Positions 16,243 to 25,079 of a DNA stretch of 64,000 nucleotides are shown here, one piece after another. The position numbers were made by a program, and so were the translations under genes. The notes below the pieces were generated by a model, which saw only the letters and a list, made by a program, of their open reading frames with translations, was not told the DNA's origin and made no database searches. Position 1 is the stretch's first letter. Every line of letters starts with the position of its first letter. Source of the stretch: JACZYA01 sp965247455 (GTDB lineage Bacteria; Acidobacteriota; Terriglobia; Acidiferrales; 2-02-FULL-67-57); NCBI GenBank assembly GCA_965247455.1, contig CBDFHE010000018.1:186001-250000 (forward strand), given 5' to 3'.

Positions 16243-17219
16243 GGAACCAAGCCGGATGCCCACATCGCATTCGCCCGCCCCACACCCTCCCGACGGGCCC
16301 GCTCGACCACACGCGCGGCGGTGGCAACATCCTCCAGTGCCACACCGAGCGACTTAAAAAGCGTAATCTCTCCCTCGCTGGTTCGCCCGGGCACGTCACC
16401 CGAGACAAGCTGGCTGAGCTCACTCACGTCCTCCCAGCGTTCCGGGTGCGACTGGAAGGGAGCGATCAAGTCGCCGGCCTCGAGCTTGGCCTGCTCACGC
16501 GAATCGACCACGATGCGGCCGGCACGCGCGATGACGGCATCATCCAACTCGCGCTTGCGGGCAAAGTTGGCTCCCGCCGCGTTGACGTGCGCACCGGGCG
16601 CCAGCCACGCTCCCTGCAGGATCGGCTTGCGGGCACTGGTGATAGCAACGACAATGTCGGCGTCACGAACCGCCGCCTCAGCCAAGTCCACGGCCTCGAC
16701 TGCCAGTCCCAGTTCCCGGGTCATCCGGCCGGCAAAAGCGCGCCGACGTTCGGGCGTGGGGCTGTAGGCGCGGACGGATGCAAGCCGCCGAACCTGAGCG
16801 ATGGCCTGCAACTGCGTGGGCGCCTGATGGCCGGTGCCGAGAATGCCGACCCGGGCGGCGTCCGGCCGCGCCAGATGCTTGGTAGCCAGCCCGCTGGCCG
16901 CGCCGGTGCGCATGCGGCCGAGAAAGTCAGCCTCCAGCAGGGCGACTAGTTCGCCGGTGCGGTTGTCATAGAGCAGGACTAGAAAACGGACTCCTGTAGG
17001 TCCGGCGGTATAAATCTTGAGCCCGAAGCAACCGGAGCTTTCATCCAAAGCTGCCATGTAGAGCAGCAGGGCGCCCTCGGCGGAACGCAGACGGCGGCGC
17101 GGATGATTGGCGGCCTTGCCGGAGGCAGCGGCGCGGAAAGCAGCTTCGAGCGCTTCCAGCGCCATCTCCATCGTCAACAGGCGCTCGACTTCGGCTTCGG
17201 TCAGATACAAAACATCCAC
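16239..17219 (-). CDS. ornithine cyclodeaminase/mu-crystallin family protein
   Basis: The 326-residue protein matches the family that includes ornithine cyclodeaminase, alanine dehydrogenase (archaeal) and ketimine reductases. It has an N-terminal dimerisation and substrate half (LTEAEVERLL, HPRRRLR, then GFLGRMRTGA-type block LGRMRTGAASGLATKHLA, about residues 105-122) and a Rossmann domain with GILGTGHQA (about 130-138). The later DIVVAITSARKPIL and AAGAN blocks fit. I use the GTG at 17219, with GAGG about 9 bases upstream; an ATG at 17237 would add 6 residues. The reaction is an NAD-linked imine/amine step, but the substrate cannot be assigned. Its stop codon overlaps the TPR gene's stop in the convergent orientation. 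Confidence 0.82.
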   Translation of the reverse strand: MDVLYLTEAEVERLLTMEMALEALEAAFRAAASGKAANHPRRRLRSAEGALLLYMAALDESSGCFGLKIYTAGPTGVRFLVLLYDNRTGELVALLEADFLGRMRTGAASGLATKHLARPDAARVGILGTGHQAPTQLQAIAQVRRLASVRAYSPTPERRRAFAGRMTRELGLAVEAVDLAEAAVRDADIVVAITSARKPILQGAWLAPGAHVNAAGANFARKRELDDAVIARAGRIVVDSREQAKLEAGDLIAPFQSHPERWEDVSELSQLVSGDVPGRTSEGEITLFKSLGVALEDVATAARVVERARREGVGRANAMWASGLVP

Positions 17220-17255
17220 CGAACACCTCGGAAACAACCAAGGACAGCAGGCGGC

Positions 17256-18338
17256 TCAGTCGCCGAAAGTAATGCCCAGGGAGCGGGCGGTGCGCAACAA
17301 GTCGTTATCGGGGTTCACCGTCTTGTACACACCCACCGCTTCCGCCAAGGTGGTGGATTGAATCTGGTCGCAGCGGAGACAGACCATGCGGCCAAATTCT
17401 CCCTTGGCGATGAGGTCCACGGCCGCGACGCCGAAGCGCAAGCTGAGCAAGCGATCAAAAGCCAAGGGCGTACCGCCTCGCTGGAGGTGGCCCAGAACAG
17501 TCACGCGCACGTCTTTCTGAGTGTGTTGGCGGATGGAAAACGCCAGGGTATTTCCCACCTGACCGGGCTCGGCCGGGGGAATGGGCCTGCCATCAGCGTC
17601 CCGGGGCGGGAACTTGGCCCCTTCGGCCACGACCACGATGCTGAACTTGCGGCCCAAGCGCCCGCGCTCTTCGATCTTCTCGCAGACTTTCTCCACCGTG
17701 AAAGGAATTTCGGGAATCAGGATGACGTCGGCGTCGCCCGCCAGCCCGGCTTCGAGCGCAATCCAGCCGGCGTCCCGCCCCATCACCTCCACGATCATCA
17801 CGCGATGATGGCTCTCGGCAGTGGTCTGAATTTTGTCAATGGCTTCGGTGGCGGTCTGGAGCGCAGTCGTGAACCCGAAAGTGAGCTCGGTGACGGAGAG
17901 GTCGTTGTCGATTGTTTTTGGGACACCCACCACCGGCAGGCCGAGCCGGTAGAACTCGTTGGCCATGTTGAGCGTGCCGTCGCCGCCGATCACCACCACC
18001 GCGTCCAGCCCGATTTTCTTCGCGTTCTCCAGGCAGCGCTGGGAGAAATCCTTCACCACCTTGCGGCCGTTTTCGACCAGCTCGTAGGCGAAGGGGTTGC
18101 CGCGATTGGTGGTACCCAAGATGGTGCCGCCGCGCGTCAGGATGCCGCGGACGTGGTCGTGGCCAAGCTCTTGGGACTTTTCCGGCCAGATGAGCCCGTC
18201 GAAGCCGTCCTGGATGCCAGTCACCCGCCAGTGGTAGCGAAGCAGGGCGGTCTTGACCACACCGCGAATGACGGCGTTCAAGCCCGGACAGTCGCCGCCG
18301 CCGGTGCAAACTCCAATGCGCTGGATTTCTGCTGCCAT
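17256..18338 (-). CDS. pfkA: 6-phosphofructokinase, ATP-type group III
   Basis: This 360-residue kinase phosphorylates fructose 6-phosphate. Motifs include TGGGDCPGLN (12-21), the phosphate-donor loop IGGDGTLNMA, PKTIDNDL and the catalytic/substrate block VEVMGRDAGWIAL. The donor loop has Gly where pyrophosphate-dependent enzymes have Asp (GGDD), while PKTIDND has Lys where E. coli has Gly; this G/K mix is typical of ATP-dependent group III enzymes. The ATG at 18338 has GAGGA upstream at the right distance; a GTG one codon earlier is less likely. Expected allosteric control cannot be read here. It stands alone, divergent from the interrupted dehydrogenase gene. Confidence 0.9.
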   Translation of the reverse strand: MAAEIQRIGVCTGGGDCPGLNAVIRGVVKTALLRYHWRVTGIQDGFDGLIWPEKSQELGHDHVRGILTRGGTILGTTNRGNPFAYELVENGRKVVKDFSQRCLENAKKIGLDAVVVIGGDGTLNMANEFYRLGLPVVGVPKTIDNDLSVTELTFGFTTALQTATEAIDKIQTTAESHHRVMIVEVMGRDAGWIALEAGLAGDADVILIPEIPFTVEKVCEKIEERGRLGRKFSIVVVAEGAKFPPRDADGRPIPPAEPGQVGNTLAFSIRQHTQKDVRVTVLGHLQRGGTPLAFDRLLSLRFGVAAVDLIAKGEFGRMVCLRCDQIQSTTLAEAVGVYKTVNPDNDLLRTARSLGITFGD

Positions 18339-18438
18339 CACTTTTCCTCACACACGAGTACTGGTGGGACTTCCGCCGCGAGTGGATTCTACTATAAACT
18401 CAGCGGCGGCATGCAAAAGAGAGACACACGCATCTTAG

Positions 18439-20108
18439 CCCGGATTTCCGATTTGGCTGTGGTACCGTATCGCCAGGACCAGTCGCTGCGCCTTGAGTTT
18501 TGGGGCTCCGACGTAAGGAACCACACTACGGAGGGTGACACCCGGTGGGTGAATTACAACACGAGCCATTCCAGTTCGCGTTCAACGGCTTCTTGAAAGT
18601 TGCGTTCCAGGGATCGCGCGTCACTTCTGACGCTGGCCTCATTCTGGTGCGCGAGTTGGATGAACGTCTGGGGCTGGAGACACTCATCGCCGAGCACCTG
18701 AGCGATTCCCGACAGGGGATGAACACCCAGTTCAGCGTGGTGGATCTCCTGCGGCAGTCGGTCTACAGTCGCCTCGCGGGCTACGAAGATCTCAACGACG
18801 CGGGGCGCGTGTCGGCAGACCCAACATTTCGTCTCATCGGGTCGCCAAAGCGCTGGGACCGGGGTGCGGCGCTGACATCGACGCTGCATTGGTTCGAGAC
18901 AGAGCTGCTGACCCACGAGGAGAATCTCGTCGGGTTGAGGGCCGTGAACCGGGAGGTGCTTGCACAGGCCGAGATGGCGACGCGCGCCGACCGGATCGTG
19001 CTCGACATGGACTCGAGCGAGAGCCCGGTGCATGGGGCGCAGGAAGGGAGCGCCTATAACGGGCACTTCGAGTCCGTCTGCTACCACCCGCTGTTTCTGT
19101 TCACCGAGCATGGGGACTGCCTCGCCGCCACGCTGCGGCCAGGCAACGTGCATAGCGCCGACGACTGGGACGACCTGCTCGTACCGGAGATTGACCGGCA
19201 GCAGGTGGAGGGCAAGCGCGTAGCGTTCCGCGCAGACGCCGCGTTCGCGAAGCCCGAGATCTACGACGCGCTCGAGCAGCGCGACGTGGACTATGCCATT
19301 CGCATGCCGGCGAACAAGAGCTTGGAGCTGGAAATCGAAGACATCCTCTTTCGTCCGCCGGGACGGCCGAGCTGCAAGCCCTTGGTGCGCTACCAGAGTT
19401 TCCGCTATCAGGCCAAGAGCTGGACCACGCCCAGACGGATCGTCGCCAAGGTGGAGCACCACCAAGGTGAGCTGTTCCCTCGCGTCGGCTTCATCGTGAC
19501 CAACATGGCCCTCCCGAGCCGCTCGGTCGTGCGGTTTTACAACAAGCGCGGTACGGCGGAGCAATGGATCAAGGAAGGCAAGCAGGCCACCCACTGGACG
19601 CGGCTGTCGTGCCATCGTTTCCGGGCGAACGAGGTGCGCCTGCAACTGAGCGTCCTGGCCTACAATCTGGGCAACTTGTGGCGCAGACTGGTCCTTCCGC
19701 TGCGGGTCAAGCGCTGGTCGCTCACGAGTCTCCAGCAGCGACTGGTGAAAACTGGGGGCCGGCTGGTGAAGCATGCGCGGTACTACTGGCTTCTGCTGGC
19801 GGAAGGGCATCTCACGCGGCGGCTGTTCGGCGACATGCTGCGGAGGATCTGGGCGCTACCCGTGCCGGCAGGCTGACGCGCGGCCTGAAGTGCAACGAAG
19901 CCCGCCCGGCGATGACACGGGGCACACGTGTGGAGCGGTGTCTGAGAAATGCCCGAAAAGCAGGGGTTCCAGTCGGTCGCACGTCGGCGCGGGCTCAGAT
20001 GAAGGCCTTTGAAGCTGAGCGATTGTGCGACGATCGAAGTTTTTGTGCGATCGGCGGCGATCGGGTGTATAAACGTGCCATCAGGGGCAGGCAAAACGGA
20101 AATCCCGG
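18439..20108 (+). mobile_element. IS1380-family insertion sequence, complete (1,670 bp)
   Basis: The left end reads CCCGGATTTCCGATTTGGC and the right end, read inward on the other strand, CCGGGATTTCCGTTTTGCC; these inverted repeats match except at a few positions. Directly outside both ends is CTTAG (18434-18438 and 20109-20113), the target duplication, 4-5 bp as the shared edge base is ambiguous. One transposase gene fills the element. The ends, the gene and the duplication are all intact, so the insertion looks recent. Confidence 0.92.
18545..19876 (+). CDS. IS1380-family transposase
   Basis: The 443-residue DDE transposase starts at GTG 18545. It carries the IS1380 hallmark DMDSSESPVHGAQEGSAYNG (first catalytic Asp, about residues 154-173), the second Asp in FRADAAFAKPEIYD, and the late block WIKEGKQATHWTRLSCHRFRAN-type region with the catalytic Glu (about 345). 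The frame is open over the family's usual length with no stops, so the enzyme is probably active. It lies wholly inside the element 18439-20108. Confidence 0.93.
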   Translation: MGELQHEPFQFAFNGFLKVAFQGSRVTSDAGLILVRELDERLGLETLIAEHLSDSRQGMNTQFSVVDLLRQSVYSRLAGYEDLNDAGRVSADPTFRLIGSPKRWDRGAALTSTLHWFETELLTHEENLVGLRAVNREVLAQAEMATRADRIVLDMDSSESPVHGAQEGSAYNGHFESVCYHPLFLFTEHGDCLAATLRPGNVHSADDWDDLLVPEIDRQQVEGKRVAFRADAAFAKPEIYDALEQRDVDYAIRMPANKSLELEIEDILFRPPGRPSCKPLVRYQSFRYQAKSWTTPRRIVAKVEHHQGELFPRVGFIVTNMALPSRSVVRFYNKRGTAEQWIKEGKQATHWTRLSCHRFRANEVRLQLSVLAYNLGNLWRRLVLPLRVKRWSLTSLQQRLVKTGGRLVKHARYYWLLLAEGHLTRRLFGDMLRRIWALPVPAG

Positions 20109-20721
20109 CTTAGTTCTAGGGGCGGGCCGTATCGGCGCCGCCATCGTGTACGACTTGCTGCGCAGCCGGGGCGTGGCGCAGGTGGGCGTGGCCGACAAGG
20201 ATCGAAATGCCCTGGTGCGCGTCGCGCGGCAGAGCGGCGCCTAGCCGTGCACCATACGGTACCGGGGGCACTGCGAGAAAATCCGTGCGCTGCGCGCGCT
20301 CGGTCTGTTTTCCTCGGAGACTGTTCGGGTGGGCGGGGGAAGTGTGAGCCCGCGGCAGGTGCTGGTGCGGCTGTTGGAGCAGTCGCTGGGAGCCAACGAA
20401 CCGGACATTGTGCTGGTGCGAGCCGTGCTGGAGGGGCGAACCCCGCACGGGCGCCGTCGGCTGGTCTATGAAGCGCGCGACACCTACGACCGGCGGAGCG
20501 GCCTGACCGCCATGATGCGAACCACGGCTTTCCCCACCTCGATTGCGGTGCAGCTTCCGGCGCGGGGCGAAGTCCCGCCGGGCGTCCACACGCTGGAGAG
20601 GGCCGTGCCGGCAGAAGAGTTCCTGCGGGAACTACGCCGGCGAGGTGTGCAGGTGCGCCGGCGCTGGTCACAGACCTGAGAAAAAAGACGGCAGTAAGAT
20701 AACAGAGTGAAAGGAGGAACT

Positions 20722-21144
20722 GTGCTGGCAAAACTCACGAGCCTGAAACCGGTGGGGCTGTTGTTGGTCCGAGTTGTGATGGGTGCGGCGATGATTACCC
20801 ACGGTTATCCGAAGCTCTTGAACAGCGCGCCTTTCTTGGAGCGCTTTCCGCAGATGGGTTTCCCGGCCTGGACCGTCTATGTCGTCGGCGCGGTGGAAAC
20901 TTTCGGCGGTCTGCTGCTAATCCTGGGATTGTTCACCCGCTTTGCGGCTTTTTTCATCTCCGGAGAGATGTTCATTGCTTTCTTGCAGGTGCACTGGAAA
21001 GCGGCTGAGCGGGGCGTGCTAGGTTTTCTGGGTAGCAGCCGGGACGAATATCCACTGCTGCTGGCGGTGGTTGCCTTCTTGCTGCTGACGACGGGAGCGG
21101 GCGCCTTCTCGCTGGACCGCTTGCTGTTCAGAGATAAAGCTTGA
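20722..21144 (+). CDS. DoxX family membrane protein
   Basis: The 140-residue integral membrane protein has four hydrophobic segments: VGLLLVRVVMGAAMITHGYPKLL, VYVVGAVETFGGLLLILGLF, FAAFFISGEMFIAFL and LLLAVVAFLLLTTGAGAFSLD. HGxxK near the end of the first segment and the E-T-F-GG motif of the second are typical of DoxX (PF07681). The GTG at 20722 follows AAAGGAGG by 4 bases, so I prefer it to the GTG at 20707. DoxX proteins are linked to quinone or thiol redox; the exact role is open. It follows the broken dehydrogenase by 42 bases. Confidence 0.88.
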   Translation: MLAKLTSLKPVGLLLVRVVMGAAMITHGYPKLLNSAPFLERFPQMGFPAWTVYVVGAVETFGGLLLILGLFTRFAAFFISGEMFIAFLQVHWKAAERGVLGFLGSSRDEYPLLLAVVAFLLLTTGAGAFSLDRLLFRDKA

Positions 21145-21243
21145 AAATCGAGAGTGAGGTCTACCGTGGCTTGCGCGTCGCTCGTAGCGAGGCAATAAAG
21201 AAAGACGATGAGTAAATGAAAGAAACTCCAAGAAGAGTGCATG

Positions 21244-21320
21244 CGGGTGCTGAGCACCTCTTCCAAGCTGACTCCCGTGCGGCGGACAAGAATGCCTGCC
21301 TACCGCAGGCAGGTCTGCCC
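21244..21320. repeat. intergenic palindrome cluster (GGGTGC-type and CCTGCCT-type)
   Basis: Two hairpins occur between doxX and the PspC gene. CGGGTGCTGAGCACCTCTTCC (21244-21264, quoted in part) can pair GGTGC with GCACC. CCTGCCT (21295-21301) pairs with AGGCAGG (21307-21313). Related copies occur near 31436, 35942, 36005, 41213 and 41752, always between genes. Confidence 0.7.
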
Positions 21321-21337
21321 CACTCTAATCTGGGGGA

Positions 21338-21658
21338 TCAGCGGGGGGCGGGCGCGGGGGTGACGGACTCGACCTCTTGGAGTGGGATGACGATCCAGCA
21401 GATGAAGTAGGCCAACACTCCGGGAAGGATGTGGCTAAATAGAGTCACCAAAACCCACACAATCCGCACAAGAGAAGTATCCCACCCAAAGTGTTCCGCG
21501 AAGCCGCCGCAGACGCCGGCAATGGCTTTGTGCTTGCGCGAGCGGCGCAGCGGCGGGCGCTCGACCGGCGGCGGGGTGAGCGGCCTTTGCGCCGCGCCGC
21601 AGTGGTAGCAGTAGCGCGAACCTTCAACAATTTCCTTTTGGCAGTTGTAGCAAGTCAT
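21338..21658 (-). CDS. PspC-domain protein with N-terminal zinc ribbon
   Basis: The 106-residue protein begins with a zinc ribbon (CYNCQKEIVEGSRYCYHCG, Cys3, Cys6, Cys17, Cys20), a proline-rich linker, then a PspC domain: KHKAIAGVCGGFAEHFG and the membrane segment VRIVWVLVTLFSHILPGVLAYFICWIVIPL. PspC domains sense membrane stress in the phage-shock response. No pspA-like gene is in the window. Zinc-ribbon-PspC fusions are widespread in soil bacteria; a local envelope-stress role is likely. Confidence 0.88.
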   Translation of the reverse strand: MTCYNCQKEIVEGSRYCYHCGAAQRPLTPPPVERPPLRRSRKHKAIAGVCGGFAEHFGWDTSLVRIVWVLVTLFSHILPGVLAYFICWIVIPLQEVESVTPAPAPR

Positions 21659-21839
21659 CTCCGATCCCCCTGCTCTTATCTACGGAGGCTTGAACCAAGA
21701 AGTTCCCTTCTCCTTGGCAAGGTGCAGAAAAGCAAATTCCTCGTTGGCTTCGCCTCCTCAGAATGACAACTAGAGCAAGTATCTCGAACCTGTCTCATAA
21801 AGGCGGACATGACGCACGGGACGAGATGGTACGCTACCT

Positions 21840-21894
21840 CAGGGGCTAAAGCCCCTGTTTTTCGGGCGTTTCTCGGCACGGCTGAAGCCGTGCC
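21840..21894. repeat. two adjacent perfect hairpins, first with a T-run
   Basis: CAGGGGCT (21840-21847) pairs with AGCCCCTG (21850-21857) and is followed by TTTTT, the form of an intrinsic terminator on the plus strand. GGCACGGCT (21875-21883) pairs with AGCCGTGCC (21886-21894). Both share a GGCTRAAGCC core with a third hairpin at 36043-36064. No plus-strand gene ends nearby, so these look like dispersed repeats rather than a dedicated terminator. The rest of 21659-21945 shows no gene. Confidence 0.65.
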
Positions 21895-21945
21895 CTGACG
21901 GCCGCGCGCGAATACTCATTTATGAGATGACTTCTCAACACTCCA

Positions 21946-24090
21946 CTAGAACGCCAGCAGGTCGCGCGCGGCGGCGAGCACATCATCGGTCTGGGGCAGG
22001 ATGGCCCGCTCCAGCGCGGGCTGGTAGGCGCAGAAGGTATCGAGCGCGGCCACCCGGCGGACGGGAGCGTCGAGGTGCTCGAACAGTTCGTCGCTGATGC
22101 GCGCGGCAATTTCGGCGCCGTAGCCCCAGGAGAGCGTATCTTCGTAGGCGACCAGCACGCGGTTGGTCTTGCGCACCGAGGCGGCGATGGCTTCCCAATC
22201 GTAGGGGCTGAGTGAGCGCAGGTCGAGAATCTCCACCGAAACGCCGTCCTGCTTCTCCAAGGTTTTCGCGGCTTGCACCGAGCGGATGACCAGCGAGCCG
22301 TAGGTGACGATGGTCAGCGCCGTGCCCTCGCGCACGCAGTTGGCCCGACCGAAGGGCACCATGTAGTCGGGGCCGGGATAGGGCGCGCGGTTGTGGGCCT
22401 GCCGGTAGAGGTGCTTGGGCTCGAGGAACAGCACCGGGTCGTCGCAGCGGATGGCGGTGCGCAGGAGGCCGTTGGCGTCGAGCGCAGTCGCGGGCATCAC
22501 CACCCGCAGGCCGGGCGTGTGCGTGAAGAGCACTTCGCCCGACTGGCTGTGGTAAAGGGAGCCGCCGCCGAGGTAGCCACCGGCGGGGACGCGCACCACC
22601 GCCGGGCACTTGAAGTTGTTGTCGGAGCGGTAGCGCAAAAGCGCCATCTCGTTGCGGAGTTGCATCATCGCCGGCCAGATGTAGTCGAAAAACTGAATCT
22701 CCACCACCGGCTTCAAGCCGCGCGTGGCCATGCCAACCGCCCGACCGACAATGTTCGCTTCAGCCAGGGGCGAATTGAAGACGCGGCGGCTGCCGTACTT
22801 CTTCTGCAAGCCGTGAGTGCACTTGAAGACGCCGCCTTTGCCTTTGACTTGCTCGATGTGCTGTTCGCGGCTGACGTCGGCCACATCCTGGCCGAAGACA
22901 AGGATGCGGGGATCGCGCGCCATCTCATCGCGGAGGCAGGCGTTGATCAAATCTACCATGGTCTTGGCGTCGCCGTCGGTTCGGGGCGGGCGGGAGAAAT
23001 TGTCCGAGGTCGGATCCACGTCGGGCGAATAGACGTAGAGAGTGGCGCTCTCCGGCGAGGGAATCTCGGCCGCCAGGGCCTGGTCGGTGGCTTCCAGAAC
23101 CTCCTTGTCAACTTCCTGTTCGAGGTGATTCAGTTGGTCCTCTTCCAAAATCTTCTCGCGGATGAGGAAGAGTCCAAACTTAGGGATGGGGTCGCGCTGG
23201 GCTTCGGCTTCGCGCTCGGCGGTGGAGCGGTAGAGGCGCTCGTCGTCCGACATGGAGTGGGAGTAGGGACGAATCACGGTGGCGTGCACCAGGGCGGGGC
23301 CTTTGCGAGCCCGGCAATGGGCCACCGCTTTGGTCAAGGTTGCGTAACTTTCCAGCGGGTCGGTGCCGTCGCAGTTCAACACCTGCAAGTGGGGAAAGCC
23401 CCGCACCAGTTGGGAGATGCTGCCGCCGGCGGTCTGCACCTCAACGGGGACGCTGATGGCATAGCTGTTGTCCTCGATCAGGAACAACACCGGCAGCTTG
23501 AGGTTGCAGGCGGTGTTGAGGGCTTCGAAGAACTCGCCATTGCTGGTGGCGCCGTCGCCGCCGGAGACGTAGACCACCTCGTCATTCTTGAACTTGGCGC
23601 CACCGGCTTGAGCGGCCTGGGGCTGCTGGGCGAAGTACACGCCTGCTTCGGCGCAGCCCACCGCCTGCAAGAACTGCGTGCCGGTGCAGGAACTCCGGGA
23701 GACGATGTTCAGCTTCGTGGAGCTCCAGTGGGAGGGCATCTGGCGGCCGCCGGAGCCGGGGTCGTCTTTGGCACCCACGGCTTCCAGCAACTGCTCCAAC
23801 GGGGTCATGCCGAGCGTGAGGCAGAGAGCGCGGTCGCGATAGTAGGCATAGAACCAGTCGTAGCCGGGCTTGAGTGCCAGCCCGGCGGCTGCCAGCACCG
23901 CTTCGTGCCCGGCGCCGCTGATCTGGAAGAACATTTTCTGCTGGCGCTTGAGCTGCATCTCGCGGTCATCCAATTTGCGCGAGAGGTACATGGTGCGGTA
24001 GAGGCGCACCAGCGCCGCGCGGTCGAGCCCGTGGTACTTCTCCGCTGCGACCCTGGCCGCCGCGCTCTTCACTCCTGGTTCCGTCGCCAT
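21946..24090 (-). CDS. 2-oxoacid dehydrogenase E1, alpha-beta fusion (branched-chain/2-oxoisovalerate type)
   Basis: The 714-residue protein joins E1 alpha (about residues 1-345) and E1 beta (about 375-714) in one chain. The alpha part has the thiamine-diphosphate motif GGDGATSNGEFFEALNTA with a later LFLIEDNSYAISVPVE, and the phosphorylation-loop-like YSHSMSDDERLYR. The beta part has FGQDVADVSREQ, FNSPLAEANIVGRAVGMA and IVTYGSLVIRSVQAAKTLE. It decarboxylates a 2-oxoacid and passes the acyl group to E2 lipoate; E2 and E3 are not in the window. The residues are closest in style to branched-chain 2-oxoacid dehydrogenases. It has its own promoter (24121-24150). Confidence 0.9.
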   Translation of the reverse strand: MATEPGVKSAAARVAAEKYHGLDRAALVRLYRTMYLSRKLDDREMQLKRQQKMFFQISGAGHEAVLAAAGLALKPGYDWFYAYYRDRALCLTLGMTPLEQLLEAVGAKDDPGSGGRQMPSHWSSTKLNIVSRSSCTGTQFLQAVGCAEAGVYFAQQPQAAQAGGAKFKNDEVVYVSGGDGATSNGEFFEALNTACNLKLPVLFLIEDNSYAISVPVEVQTAGGSISQLVRGFPHLQVLNCDGTDPLESYATLTKAVAHCRARKGPALVHATVIRPYSHSMSDDERLYRSTAEREAEAQRDPIPKFGLFLIREKILEEDQLNHLEQEVDKEVLEATDQALAAEIPSPESATLYVYSPDVDPTSDNFSRPPRTDGDAKTMVDLINACLRDEMARDPRILVFGQDVADVSREQHIEQVKGKGGVFKCTHGLQKKYGSRRVFNSPLAEANIVGRAVGMATRGLKPVVEIQFFDYIWPAMMQLRNEMALLRYRSDNNFKCPAVVRVPAGGYLGGGSLYHSQSGEVLFTHTPGLRVVMPATALDANGLLRTAIRCDDPVLFLEPKHLYRQAHNRAPYPGPDYMVPFGRANCVREGTALTIVTYGSLVIRSVQAAKTLEKQDGVSVEILDLRSLSPYDWEAIAASVRKTNRVLVAYEDTLSWGYGAEIAARISDELFEHLDAPVRRVAALDTFCAYQPALERAILPQTDDVLAAARDLLAF

Positions 24091-24120
24091 CTGTCTTGTC
24101 TCCGGGACAGCGCCGCGAAA

Positions 24121-24150
24121 ATTCTATGCGTTTGCCCGCCCGCTTGGCAA
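24121..24150 (-). promoter_or_regulatory. sigma70-type promoter for the E1 gene
   Basis: On the minus strand TTGCCA (24145-24150) and TAGAAT (24121-24126) are 18 bases apart, ending 30 bases before the E1 start codon at 24090. Both boxes match well and lie in an otherwise gene-free stretch. Confidence 0.55.
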
Positions 24151-24227
24151 CCTGTATCTGCCTCCGGGTCGGTACAGCGGAAATGGGAAACCCGTTCGCA
24201 TCGGCAGCGGCAAGAACACAAGCCGAC

Positions 24228-24248
24228 GAAGAAGCGTAGCGCTTCTTC
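24228..24248. terminator. 9-bp perfect hairpin after the methyltransferase gene
   Basis: GAAGAAGCG (24228-24236) pairs with CGCTTCTTC (24240-24248) around a TAG loop, 4 bases after the methyltransferase stop on the minus strand. There is no T-run on that strand, so it may stabilise the 3' end or be a factor-assisted stop rather than a classic intrinsic terminator. Confidence 0.45.
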
Positions 24249-24252
24249 GCCG

Positions 24253-24969
24253 CTACCACACTTGGTCAGGCAGCGAGGATGCCCGTACGGGCATTGTCGC
24301 GCGTTCGACGCCGATGTGGGTGCGCCCGAAGCGAAACAGGCGCGCGCGCTGCAATTGTGACCGGCGCAGCAGCGCTGCCAACTCGTCGTAGGTGTAGGCA
24401 GCTCGCACCGAGGCTTCGTACAACTCCCGCATCTTTCCGGTGTAGTGCCGCCCATACCAACCGACGTGGAGCGGATAGGCCAGCCGCGAGGGACGCCGCA
24501 GGTCGCGCAGCAGGATGGCCGCATCGGGCTTTGCCACCCGCGCAATCTCGTCCAGCACCCGCACCGGCGCGGCCAGATGGTGCAGGACGGAGTTGCAAAC
24601 CACCAAGTCAAATGACCGGTCGGGAAACTCCAGGCGGTTTCCGTCGCCGGGCTGGAACCCGACCCGCGCGCTCAAACCGAGAGCGGCGGCCTGCTTCCAG
24701 GCGCGGGCCAGCATCGCTTGCGAGCGGTCAATCCCGACGAACGCCAACGCGGGCAAGCGCCGGGCAATCTTCAGCGGGAGCTGCCCGGGGCCGGTGCCGA
24801 TGTCCAAGGCGCGGCCGCGCTCGACGCCCAGCCGGAGCAGGTGCTCGACGAAAGTGTCATCAATCCGGGCGAGGTAGGCTTGCGCCGCCGCCGAGGCGTA
24901 GGCTTCGACCTCATCGGCTTCGGCCATCACTTCCCGCTCCGGGATGCGCGGCAGGTCAAGCCACCCCAT
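24253..24969 (-). CDS. class I SAM-dependent methyltransferase
   Basis: The 238-residue protein has the standard class I order: motif I ALDIGTGPGQLPLKIA (about residues 54-69), motif II VGIDRSQAMLA, a post-II block with DGNRLEFPDRSFDLVVCNSVLHHL, and motif IV-type DEIARVAKPDAAILLRDLRRPS. The C-terminus (YTYDELAALLRRSQL) is typical of UbiE/COQ5-like small-molecule enzymes. I chose ATG 24969; a GTG 15 bases earlier lacks a ribosome site. The acceptor is unknown. It stands upstream of the E1 gene but with its own spacer and hairpin. Confidence 0.8.
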   Translation of the reverse strand: MGWLDLPRIPEREVMAEADEVEAYASAAAQAYLARIDDTFVEHLLRLGVERGRALDIGTGPGQLPLKIARRLPALAFVGIDRSQAMLARAWKQAAALGLSARVGFQPGDGNRLEFPDRSFDLVVCNSVLHHLAAPVRVLDEIARVAKPDAAILLRDLRRPSRLAYPLHVGWYGRHYTGKMRELYEASVRAAYTYDELAALLRRSQLQRARLFRFGRTHIGVERATMPVRASSLPDQVW

Positions 24970-25079
24970 CGCCGACCGCCTCACTCCACCGGAAGGACGC
25001 GCGTCGTCACTTGGTTCAATACCTCACCGACGGGGAATCCGAATGCGCGGGGTAATCGTAGCAGAAAAACGCGAGGGGC

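Larger units (their letters stand above)
18411..20679 (+). pseudogene. saccharopine-dehydrogenase-like gene, broken by an IS1380 element, an internal deletion and a stop
   Basis: The ATG at 18411 opens MQKRDTRIL and is cut by the insertion at 18439. Joining 18438 to 20114, which removes the element and one copy of CTTAG, gives MQKRDTRILVLGAGRIGAAI and continues VYDLLRSRGVAQVGVADKD, a perfect Rossmann start of the saccharopine/lysine dehydrogenase family. Reading ends at TAG 20242. The same frame then carries the family's C-terminal part: RYRGHCEKIRALRALGLFS, then YDRRSGLTAMMRTTAFP, to a stop at 20679. Roughly 180 central residues are missing between the two parts. The gene is therefore dead three times over: insertion, deletion and stop. 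Segments are 18411-18438 and 20109-20679. Confidence 0.85.

Noticed and set aside
18554..19810. 418-codon minus-strand frame inside the IS1380 element
   Set aside because: Shadow of the transposase; IS1380 elements carry one gene.
22273..24360. 695-codon open frame antisense to the E1 gene
   Set aside because: His/Val/Gly-rich nonsense in the shadow of a well-supported enzyme gene.
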